This document shows positions 35,711 to 50,624 of a DNA stretch of 64,000 nucleotides, in pieces. The stretch is taken from positions 1 through 64,000 of the forward strand of contig JAUJYZ010001566.1 of NCBI GenBank assembly GCA_033675265.1, written 5' to 3'. A program made the position numbers and the translations under genes. The stretch comes from Actinostola sp. cb2023 (lineage: Eukaryota > Cnidaria > Anthozoa > Actiniaria > Actinostolidae). How positions within the stretch are numbered: position 1 is the first letter of the stretch; each line of letters starts with the position of its first letter. Under the pieces are notes generated by a model. That model saw only the letters and a program-made list of their open reading frames with translations, ran no database searches and had not been told where the DNA came from.

Positions 35711-35749
35711 ACCCCAAAAACAATATCTTTACTGATCAACTGACTGTAA

Positions 35750-36035
35750 TCAGTAGGCATATATTATGGTTACTTTATTACACATAGCTACCATATATAT
35801 ATATAGATACACTATAAGGGTTACTTTATTATACATAGCTACCAAATATTAGATACACTAATAAGGGTTACTTTATTATACATAGCTACCATAGATACAC
35901 TAATATAAAGGGTTACTTTATTATACATAGCTACCATAGATACACTAATAAGGATTACTTTATTATACATAGCTACCATATATATAGATACACTATAAGG
36001 GTTACTTTATTATACATAGCTACCATAGATTAAAT
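35750..36035. repeat. Tandem repeat between the homeobox and PCGF5-like genes
   Basis: Six units of about 42-50 bp built on GGGTTACTTTATTATACATAGC, TACCATAGATACACTAATA, with variable TA-dinucleotide runs. It lies between two convergent genes and may be in both 3' UTRs. Confidence 0.85.
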
Positions 36036-36164
36036 ATAAATAGCAAACGCAAATATTATTATACTTCCTCTTTTAAATCTGTCACAAATTTTACATATCT
36101 TCTCAATTTTTGATCTATAACTTATGGAACCAATAAAAATCTTATTTGCCTTGAAGGCTATTAT

Positions 36165-40829
<4,665 letters not shown>

Positions 40830-41971
40830 GTTGTGTATTTGCAGTGTATCAGTTCTCAGTAGCGAAAAGTCTTAGAATGTTGTCTTGTTAACAAAAACAA
40901 CCTCCATATGGAAAAGCAACGCGAATAATAACAGCACTTAGGAGTATGGGTACTAGTATGACCGTGAGGGCCTGGGTAAGACGAGAGCAAAAAACTTCCG
41001 CGCAGCCAACGCTTGCTACGCTGGCCTGTGAACAGGCTCTCCAAGGGGAGGGGGGAGGGGGAAGGAAATGCTATACGGGTATATGTGCCGCGAGATAGGG
41101 TATGGTTTTTGAGCTCCTTAGGTCTGGGATAGGGTATCGTTTTTGCACTTTTAGTCTAGGATGGGGTACGTTTTGGTCTGGTATAGGGTATGGTTTCCGC
41201 AATAACGCCACTATCAGTCGCTAGTTATCAGTTCACATATCCCTTTAGCACGCTTTCAATCTGGGATAGGGTATACATTTTTAAGCTTTAGTCTTGGATA
41301 TGGTATACATTTTTAAGCTTTAGTCTGGAATAGGGTATGGAAAATCAAAATTTTAGGTCTGGGATAGGGTCAGGGTTTTGAGGTTTCCGCGGCACACCCC
41401 TACCCCCCCCTCCTCCCCCTCCCCCCCGGGGTTCACAGGCTAGAACTGAACCCTCGATATAATACCCTGGATTCCTCCTAGGGCCTCTGGGACCCAGGGT
41501 ATCGATATAACGATGTACCAAGGGACTGACCAAATTAGATCGTTATATCGGGAGATCGTTATAATTTTGTGCATAGCTGTACCGGCGATGTAATCGTTAT
41601 ATCGGGGATCCCTAATGCCTATCGTAACAAACTGTTGACAGACACGTCACAGTCCTTATGCAATGAGAACTAAAGGATTAAACTGACTATTGTCATATCT
41701 TTTCACTTTTTCAAGCCAGTTAAGCCTCCTTTTTCATCGCGCGATGATTTATTTTATCGTTATATCAGGGTAATTTTTACGTTTGGGCTGCCAGATTGTG
41801 ATCGTTATATCGGGAATATCGTTATATCGAGTATCGTTAAATCGGGATTTTTCTCCATACATTTACTGTAACATTTGCCGGGCTGTCAAATGTTGATCGT
41901 TCATAATTAGATACACAGGTCTTTGACAACCGTTACCGATTTTATTGGCTGAGTACAATAACGTACAAGTT
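40830..41971. other. Spacer between the PCGF5-like gene and the NYN nuclease gene
   Basis: No gene seen. 41040-41430 carries G/A-rich and C/T-rich runs around repeated GGTCTGGGATAGGGTATGG motifs, probably a decayed repeat element. 41500-41850 repeats ATCGTTATATCGGG-like motifs six or more times at irregular spacing. Confidence 0.5.
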
Positions 41972-42512
41972 TCAAGCTTCTTCATTGAGAATAAACTCCA
42001 CAAGTGTTTCAATATCTTGTATTCCCTGTTTGTCTTGAAGTACTCGAGACACACGTACCTCTTGATCAGGAAATATTTCTATTAGTTTAGCAAATAATGT
42101 CTGTCGATAGCTACTGTTGTTATATGAATAGAAGATGGGAGGACTATAACGATATTGAGGTCGTGTCGTATAAGACATTGGCCAATAACTTGATACATGT
42201 TGATCAGGATGTTGCTGTTGTTGATGGTGTTGTTGTTGTTGTTGTTGTTGATGGTGTTGTCGTTGATGGTGTTGATCAGGATGTTGCTGTTGTTGATGGT
42301 GTTGTTGTTGTTGTTGTTGTTGATGGTGTTGTCGTTGATGGTGTTGATCAGGATGTTGCTGTTGTTGATGGTGTTGTTGTTGTTGTTGTTGTTGATGGTG
42401 TTGTCGTTGATGGTGTTGTTGTTGTTGTTCTTGTTGATGGTGTTCTTGTTGTTGTTGTTGGTGGTGGTGTTCTTGTTGTTGATGGTGTTCTTGTTGTTGT
42501 TGATGATGATGA

Positions 42513-42545
<33 letters not shown>

Positions 42546-43944
42546 TAATGATGTTGTTGTTCTTCTTGATATTGTTGTTCGTATCCAAGTATTTTCTGAG
42601 GATCATCGTCTCTTTCTGGATGATAATAACGACACTTCGTACCGTATGTACAACGTCCAATCCAACGACATATTCTTGGATGCCGTGTGTTTGTTCCTTT
42701 TCTCAAGAATTTCGTTAGAGTTGGGCCGTACCTACCAAGTGGATCATCGGGGGCCATGAAAATGTCACGCACAAAAGAAAACATCAAAAGCCTTTTTTCT
42801 ATGACATCTTTCCATTCAGGATTCTCGCGAAGCAAGTCACGATAATTATCATTGGAAACGATAATACCCTGAAGCTTGTGTGCTAGATCTACAATAAATC
42901 GATCATCGTAACACACAATATTTCTTCCTTCAATGCGTCGTGATGGTGTAAATATGACCACGCCTTGCTTAGCCATGTCTAATAGAAGGTTCTGGTTACT
43001 TATAGGGTAGTCAGGTCTGGGTTGGTCTGTTCGACAACGTGGCACTAATGCAAACACTTCCGTGTGACCTCGTTTTTGAAACCATTTGACACAAAGCGCA
43101 ATTCCAAGACATGAAAATACTTGATGATTGCCATGGTTCATGGCAACATTACTTCCATCAATGATAACAGGACGAAGGCAGTCTGCTGCAGCGATGTCTG
43201 TTTTACTTGGATTACATCCTCGTGCTACAACATCACAAGGCCGGTCATCATTGCCGTGTGCCTGTTCGTAACTGGTTGGTCGTGTTGGTACTTCAATGAT
43301 GTCATGTTGCCTATCGGGTGACATCGGATACCGAACCATGCCACGAGGGACTATATCTGCTGGTTTTCTTCGTTCAGTAGACTTGCAGCGGTGAATAAGT
43401 TCTTGTAGAAGCTTGTTTTGATCCACACCGGGACCTAATGTCTTCGCTGCTAAGTCAACATCTTCCTCGCTATAACCAAGTTTGACAGCAAACTTTTTAT
43501 GCGAATGCATGCGCATGCTTGTAGAGGCACTTTCTACCGTATTATCAGTCTTGGGTGCATTCTCGTATTGTTTTCGATCCACGATTTTGCAAGCGCTACG
43601 TTGAATTCACTTCCTTTCAAAATAAGTTTCTGATTATCAGAAACTATCGCTACAACAGAGTAGACTTTGGCAATTTGTTTCAGGTCTGAGCAAGCTATAC
43701 ATTTAGCTAAATTAGCTGAAATAGTTTCTGTTATCTCTGGACAACAAAGTGCTTCGATGTATTCTCTCGCTTGTTGTATGGCCTTTTTTCCTTGGTCAGT
43801 TTCTTGGCCGCAAAGCGTGACCCATTGTTGGCCGTCTGCTTTTGTAGAGAGAAGCTGCACATGGACGCCGTTAAACAAGCTGCTGATGTGTTTTGAACTG
43901 CTTTGCACAACATGTCGCGTTTCGATGGGCACAACGAACTCCAT
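41972..43944 (-). CDS. N4BP1/KHNYN-Regnase-type NYN endoribonuclease, KH + UBA-like + NYN + CCCH; frame break near 43560
   Basis: Two overlapping minus-strand frames. The first (43944 to 43534) gives an N4BP1/KHNYN-like N-terminal KH region: EFVVPIETRHVVQ, WVTLCGQE, AREYIEALCCPEI, LKGSEFNVALAKSWIENN. The second (readable from about 43606, ends 41972) gives a UBA-like segment (FAVKLGYSEEDVDLAAKTLG), then an NYN/PIN nuclease with the acidic residues DGSNVAM, CYDDRF and SNDNYRDL, a C-x5-C-x5-C-x3-H finger (CRWIGRCTYGTKCRYYH) as in ZC3H12A, a Gln/His repeat, and a C-terminal helical segment (LFAKLIEIFPDQEV, VEFILNEE) like the Regnase tail. Known: Regnase and N4BP1 degrade mRNAs in immune control. 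Animal Regnases normally lack the KH part, and N4BP1 lacks the finger. The frame shifts by one base between the parts. A 1-base assembly error, a real lesion, or an unseen tiny intron are the options. Confidence 0.85.
42185..42575. repeat. Coding Gln/His repeat of the NYN nuclease
   Basis: CAA/CAC/CAT-rich on the coding strand. A 69-bp (23-residue) unit containing QQQQHPDQHHQRQHH is repeated about three times, next to looser Q/H tracts. Length is a multiple of three throughout. The other frames on both strands (poly-Leu, poly-Val, poly-Asn) stay open as shadows. Confidence 0.9.
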
Positions 43945-46478
43945 CTCATGTAAAGTAGATATGTTTTTTCAGAACGAACAATCAATGCTGTAGCAACTAT
44001 GAATGTGAAACCAGTTATTGAGACAGAAAGGAAGTTCGTGTAGAGGTTGACAATACTGACGTTGGTCTTAAAATAGCTGTTACTGTCTTAAAGGTTGAAA
44101 CGGAAGTTGTGAATGGGACTTTCCCTCATTCGTTGAAAAACAACAACAAGTTGAATGGAAATATAGCTTGTGCATATTTAGATGTTTTGATGCTTTGTTG
44201 TTATTATTATTATTATTAATGACCTCATCCATAGTTACAAAAGTTTCAATAAATGCCCACCAGTTGTGAATGAAAACGAATTTCGTGATAACTTTTATTC
44301 CGCTTTCAAATGCCGATAAAACCATATATAGGGACTCGTGTTACAGAAAAAGAGACAAAGCAAAGCAAATACTAAGGAAAGTGAAAGCAAAAACGAAATT
44401 AATTCGTTAAAACTTCATTTCTTGGAACGAAACTTCGGCTGAAAAAGGTTTATAATAATACTTTATTCGAAATACACTAGGTATTTTGAAATGGTAGATC
44501 CTGAGGTTAGCCCTATGATGGGTCGCGATAAAAGGCTGAAACTGATGTAGGAAGGTCACACACACCGGGAACTACATGCCCTACTCTTAGTCGAACAGTG
44601 GTGTGAGGGGTTTAATTTTACGTCCCTCCGGTGCAATGTACTGGAGTGTGGAGAGACGGGACCGCCATTTTACGTGTTCATCCGAGCCACGCGAAGGTCT
44701 AACCATTTGCAGATGTAATTACAAAGGCAGCACCTTCTCCTCAATTATTTTAAGACCCTGAGTAATGGTGCGGCCATCAGCCAGGGATTCCCAGTGTATA
44801 GGTAATGGAGGGCCTGATTCCCAGTGTATAGGTAATGGAGGGATTCCCAGTGTATAGGTAATGGAGGGCCTGATTCCCAGTGTATATAGGTAATGGAGGG
44901 ATTCCCAGTGTATATAGGTAATGGAGGGCCTGATTCCCAGTGTATATAGGTAATGGAGGGCCTGATTCCCAGTGTATATAGGTAATGGAGGGCCTGATTC
45001 CCAGTGTATATAGGTAATGGAGGGATTCCCAGTGTATAGGTAATGGAGGGATTCCCAGTGTATAGGTAATGGAGGGATTCCCAGTGTATAGGTAATGGAG
45101 GGATTCCCAGTGTATAGGTAATGGAGGGCCTGATTCCCAGTGTATATAGGTAATGGAGGGATTCCCAGTGTATAGGTAATGGAGGGATTCCCAGTGTATA
45201 GGTAATGGAGGGCCTGATTCCCAGTGTATATAGGTAATGGAGGGATTCCCAGTGTATAGGTAATGGAGGGATTCCCAGTGTATAGGTAATGGAGGGCCTG
45301 ATTCCCAGTGTATATAGGTAATGGAGGGATTCCCAGTGTATAGGTAATGGAGGGATTCCCAGTGTATAGGTAATGGAGGGATTCCCAGTGTATAGGTAAT
45401 GGAGGGATTCCCAATGTATAGGTAATGGAGGGATTCCCAGTGTATAGGTAATGGAGGGATTCCCAGTGTATGCTGCAAGATGTAAAAACAAAAACAGTTT
45501 TATTTTTTTTCTTTAGTGGCTCAGTTCTGGTTCTAGTCGGCTATTCATGTGAAAAAGTTGAGATTCCACTTGAATAGGGATTTATCTTCTTCAATACTCT
45601 TTTTATACTTTCATTGCTCAAATGCGGAAAATTAAAGCGTAATGATTGTCAGTAGCAGGTCACATCACCATGACACGGGGAAAACCAATGTGATATTTCT
45701 GTGAGTAATGTATTTCTAGCCCCAGAGGTTAAGGATTCAGTGGCCGTTAGAGATGAACTCCAGTGGGTAAATAGATAGTTAATCCAATGGATGTTTTCAA
45801 CATCTTGGCTCATGAATAGTGAAAATAAACCTGATCTCATTAGAAAATGTTTTTATAAAGTCGATGACATGGATACTTGATACGTCACGATAGATGTTTG
45901 TATTTCCGGTGTGGTTAGCAACTCGTTTATGAACTCATAGCTCGTAAACACTAAAGCTCCAAACAACTGCTTTTTTGTTGTGTGTCAAGAGATAAAAGCG
46001 TTTTTGTTTGCTCTTATTCAAATCAGAGTCAAGACAAATCCTACTTGACAAAGCCTATTACAAGACGTACTGAGTGTTTTCATATGCGATCAAATTTAGT
46101 AGGAATTCAAGAGATGTTCTTGTTCCGTCAAGAGGTAATCTATTTATGTCAGAAGCACAAACATACTTGGGGCAGTAGGAGCAGTAGGAGCTGACTTGAC
46201 ATTATTCGTGAATATTGGTGGTGATGATTTTTGTATTGACCGCCTACTGTTGAAACCACAATTGGCCTGCGGGCACAAAACGCTGTTTTGTTTGCTATTT
46301 ACTACTCAATCATTGCTGCTGTCATCCTTCTCAAGTTATATTCATGATCGCTGTCTGGATCCAACTCGCCAGAACTCAATGTACCCGATGACAGAGATAC
46401 ACCACTTAGATTCGATGTTCAGTTAGTGGTTCGTGTTTGGTATTTTATACGTGGCTTATCATCGTTAATATAATCAAG
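43945..46478. other. Spacer between the divergent NYN nuclease and PCGF3-like genes
   Basis: 2.5 kb without a recognisable coding exon. It contains a 0.7-kb minisatellite (44779-45474). The outer parts are presumed promoter sequence for the two divergent genes; no clear core promoter motif was found. Confidence 0.5.
44779..45474. repeat. 26-bp minisatellite
   Basis: About 25 units of ATTCCCAGTGTATAGGTAAT, GGAGGG. Two insert variants recur in blocks: +CCTG before ATTCC and +TA in TATATAGG. These give higher-order patterns of 26+26+32 bp. Three minus-strand frames are open through it and are artefacts. Confidence 0.95.
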
Positions 46479-49400
46479 ATGGAGAGAAACATCAGTCTCA
46501 GTCAACTGAACGAACACATAACATGTCGATTATGTAAGGGTTACTTGATCGACGCAACCACCATTGTCGAGTGTCTCCATACATGTAAGTCGCTGCCTGC
46601 TCTCTTACTTTTATTTATCGGCGATGTGGAAACACGAATTCATTTGTATTTCCTATGGATAACTAATATAATCGATTGAATTTATGATGGATTCAGTGAG
46701 GCAAATCATCAGTTGGTTTCTATTTACATAAGGATTGATGTTGAATGCTTCTAACAAACAGCGACTAATATCATCTTGCACGACCTTTATAACTCTGTGG
46801 TACAGTGGTGCTGCATGGCGACTAAACAAAAAACACTTTCCTACGGTGGTTTGTAAATACTAGCCACTTAACTTAGAGTCTTGCAAATACTAATCGTCAT
46901 TGCCAATTGCTAGTCTGTCGTAGTTGTATCGTTCAACATCTTGGCCAACATAACTTCTGTCCTACTTGTAATATCATGCTACATCAGAGTCACCCTATGA
47001 ACTTTATTAGGTAAGTAGTACTGAATCACTAGAATTAGAGAGTACGTGAGATAAAAACGGAAACTAGCAGTCGATTAAAAGTTTCATGTGAATCAGCGAT
47101 TCAGAGTCAGTGTGGCTCCACCCAAACCACCAAGAATGATCGGTATTCAATAATTCCATGGAAACATCAAATACCGAGAGTATATACCACTATTACAAGT
47201 ACAATATTCGTTCAACAGCACGGACCGTACACTGCAAGATATCGTCTATAGATTGGTACCTGGCTTACAAGAACGTAAGTTTCTATTGGCGGTTTGTCGG
47301 CCTGATAGAAATCAACTCCTCCACTGTCGTCTACTTACGTCATTGCAGGTGAAATTCAACGACAAAAAGAATTTGAAGTAGCGATGTTTATGTATCGAAC
47401 TGGTGAACAACAAAGTTTATACAGACAAATCAGCACTGACACCAGTCAGAAAACACAAGGTGTGCAGACTATATTATGAGCCATTCCGAGGTTGCGGAAG
47501 GTACTGGGACCGAGTGTAGAAAATTGTGTAGAAATATTAATTTGATTAAGAAATGGACCCCATCACAAGATAGATCACACTAAAATTAGTAAGTTTGCCA
47601 CGTTTGAGAGTGTTTGCATAAATACTAACTGAATAGCAAGCTTTCAAAAAATCATAAAAATAACAGAGAATGTATGGGCCCATACATTCTCTCTTATTTT
47701 TGCGACTATTATGTTGGTATTCACCCAAACATGCTCAAACTCGGAAAACTTACTAATTTCAATGTTATCTTTCTTGTGTCAGATGTGGTTCATTTTGTAA
47801 TTACATTAATGTTTGCACTCGGTCCTAGTCCTTTTCGCAACCTCGAAATGACTAATAGGTCTATCTGATTTACTGCGCACAATCGCAGGGTGACATCACC
47901 ATTATCAAGTTTAATTGTTTTAGATCCAACTCCCACAACATCAGATTATCATCGCAGTGATGAGCAAACAGCAATACGTATGGAATGTTACAGGTATGAT
48001 ATATAACCAATAGTACGCCACCACTGACAAGTAGTAGTAACACCATTGGTTTTATGATGATAACCAATAGTACGCCACCACTGACAAGTAGTAGTAACAC
48101 CATTGGTTTTATGATGATAACCAATAGTACGCCACCACTGACAAGTAGTAGTAACACCATTGGTTTTATGATGATAACCAATAGTACGCCACCACTGACA
48201 AGTAGTAGTAACACCATTGGTTTTATGATGATAACCAATAGTACGCCACCACTGACAAGTAGTAGTAACACCATTGGTTTTATGATGATAACCAATAGTA
48301 CGCCACCACTGGCAAGTAGTAGTAACACCATTGGTTTTATGATGATAACCAATAGTACGCCACCACTGGCAAGTAGTAGTAACACCATTGGTTTTATGAT
48401 GATAACCAATAGTACGCCACCACTGGCAAGTAGTAGTAACACCATTGGTTTTATGATGATAACCAATAGTACGCCACCACTGGCAAGTAGTAGTAACATC
48501 ATTGGTTTTATGATGATAACCAATAGTACGCCACCACTGGCAAGTATTTAGTAGTAACATCATTGGTTTTATGATGATAACCAATAGTACGCCACCACTG
48601 ACAAGTAGTAGTAACATCATTGGTTTTACGATGATAACCAATAGTACGCCACCACTGACAAGTAGTAGTAACACCATTGGTTTTATGATGATAACCAATA
48701 GTACGCCACCACTGGCAAGTAGTAGTAACATCATTGGTTTTTATGATGATAACCAATAGTACGCCACCACTGGCAAGTAGTAGTAACATCATTGGTTTTA
48801 CGATGATAACCAATAGTACGCCACCACTGACAAGTAGTAGTAATAACGTACCATTGGTTTTATGATGATAACCAATAGTACGCCACCACTGACAAGTAGT
48901 AGTAACACCATTGGTTGTATGATAACCAATAGTACGCCACCACTGACAAGTAGTAGTAACATCATTGGTTTTACGATGATAACCAATAGTACGCCACCAC
49001 TGACAAGTAGTAGTAACACCATTGGTTTTATGATGATAACCAATAGTACGCCACCACTGGCAAGTAGTAGTAACATCATTGGTTTTACGATGATAACCAA
49101 TAGTACGCCACCACTGACAAGTAGTAGTAACACCATTGGTTTTATGATGATAACCAATAGTACGCCACCACTGACAAGTAGTAGTAACACCATTGGTTGT
49201 ATGATAACCAATAGTACGCCACCACTGACAAGTAGTAGTACACCATTGGTTTTATGATGATAACCAATAGTACGCCACCACTGACAAGTAGTAGTAACAC
49301 CATTGGTTTTATGATGATAACCAATAGTACGCCACCACTGGCAAGTAGTAGTAACACCATTGGTTGTATGATAACCAATAGTACGCCACCACTGGCAAGT

Positions 49401-50349
49401 AGTAGTAACACCATTGGTTTTATGACGATAACCAATAGTACACCACCACTGGCAAGTAGTAGTAACATCATTGGTTTTACGATGATAACCAATAGTACGC
49501 CACCACTGACAAGTAGTAGTAACACCATTGGTTTTATGATGATAACCAATAGTACGCCACCACTGACAAGTAGTAGTAACACCATTGGTTGTATGATAAC
49601 CAATAGTACGCCACCACTGACAAGTAGTAGTAACACCATTGGTTTTATGATGATAACCAATAGTACGCCACCACTGGCAAGTAGTAGTAACACCATTGGT
49701 TGTATGATAACCAATAGTACGCCACCACTGAGTAGTAGTAACACCATTGGTTGTATGATAACCAATAGTACGCCACCACTGGCAAGTAGTAGTAACACCA
49801 TTGGTTTTATTTTACAGATCTACAAATGGCAAATACCCGTTAAAGGTGAGACAGCAACCACTTTCAAGTCTGCATCGTTTATTTGTTTTACACTATTTGT
49901 TTTTCTATTTGAACTATTGAATTCATTATTTTTTCTGTTGCTATTTACGTTTTTGATTTTTTTCCTTGCAGCCACTGGATCGAAAATTTATTCGACTTTC
50001 CTCCCAGGCAACAGTTCAACATCTGAAAAAGTTTCTAGCTAAAAAGTTATCTCTGGAAAATCACTCAGATGTGAGTTACTGACAGGTTTTGCCATTTTGC
50101 TAACTTGTACAATCAGCCCATGATTCACGGCAACTTTCAACTACTTTAGGTCGATATTTTATGCAACGATGAGATTCTAGGAAAGGATCATACAATCAAG
50201 TTCATCATGGTTACTCGTTGGAGATGCAAGGTATGAATGATTGACGTCCGACAAGATCGATAGGAAATCCTAATGTACTGTATGATTGAACTCTTCCTCA
50301 GGAATCGCCGTTACTGCTACACTACAGACCCAGCTTGAAGCTTTACTGA
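46479..50349 (+). CDS. PCGF3: Polycomb group RING finger protein, PCGF3-like
   Basis: Nine exons: 46479-46584, 46914-47010, 47219-47274, 47349-47459, 47924-47993, 49818-49845, 49972-50070, 50150-50230, 50302-50349, totalling 696 nt and 231 aa (human PCGF3 is 242). [51 protein letters not shown]. Then [32 protein letters not shown], and the RAWUL domain [45 protein letters not shown], ending [19 protein letters not shown] and LLLHYRP are PCGF3-type. Role: RING partner of RING1/2 in PRC1.3. A longer frame upstream (from 46437) is open, but ATG 46479 matches the family start. Intron 5 is nearly all minisatellite and intron 4 holds a foldback MITE. Its 3' end faces PCGF1 at 275 bp. Confidence 0.94.
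47485..47850. mobile_element. Foldback MITE in PCGF3-like intron 4
   Basis: CGAGGTTGCGGAAGGTACTGG at the left is mirrored by CCTAGTCCTTTTCGCAACCTCG at the right. Arms of about 170 bp meet at AGAGAATGTATGGGCCCATA. No ORF. Confidence 0.75.
48008..49812. repeat. 57-bp minisatellite filling PCGF3-like intron 5
   Basis: About 32 units of AACCAATAGTACGCCACCAC, TGACAAGTAGTAGTAACACC, ATTGGTTTTATGATGAT. Variants are TGGCAAG for TGACAAG, ACATC for ACACC, ACGATG for ATGATG, and shortened GTTGTATGAT. Variants are clustered, which suggests block duplication. 57 is a multiple of three, so several frames on both strands stay open; these are not genes. The last unit ends in ATTGGTTTTAT|TTTACAG, so it supplies the pyrimidine tract of the real acceptor. 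Confidence 0.95.
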
Positions 50350-50624
50350 AGTACTCACTGACTATTGATATGACCACCGCGTATCATTAGCGTAACTGCA
50401 TCAAGGTTACTAAGTTGCAATGGATGCAGCAAAGGATTTATGCTTACAACGTTCAGATAATTGAATGAAAGACAGAATGACAAGAGTGATTTGATTAAAA
50501 AGATTGAGAACAACTCAGATTTCAGACAAGAAACAACTCCCATCCATGATGGAACAAGTGTTATGTTTATTTGTTCTTGTTATAATCTATTTACACGACT
50601 TCACCGTCATTAAACCATTGCAGT

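Noticed and set aside
43534..43606. Programmed -1 frameshifting as the explanation for the NYN gene frame change
   Set aside because: No X-XXY-YYZ heptamer in the zero frame within the overlap and no obvious downstream pseudoknot; an assembly error or lesion is simpler.
47870..50042. Several 130-260-residue ORFs on both strands ([12 protein letters not shown] and [13 protein letters not shown] repeats)
   Set aside because: These are the 57-bp array in PCGF3-like intron 5 read in different frames; the flanking exons prove it is intronic.
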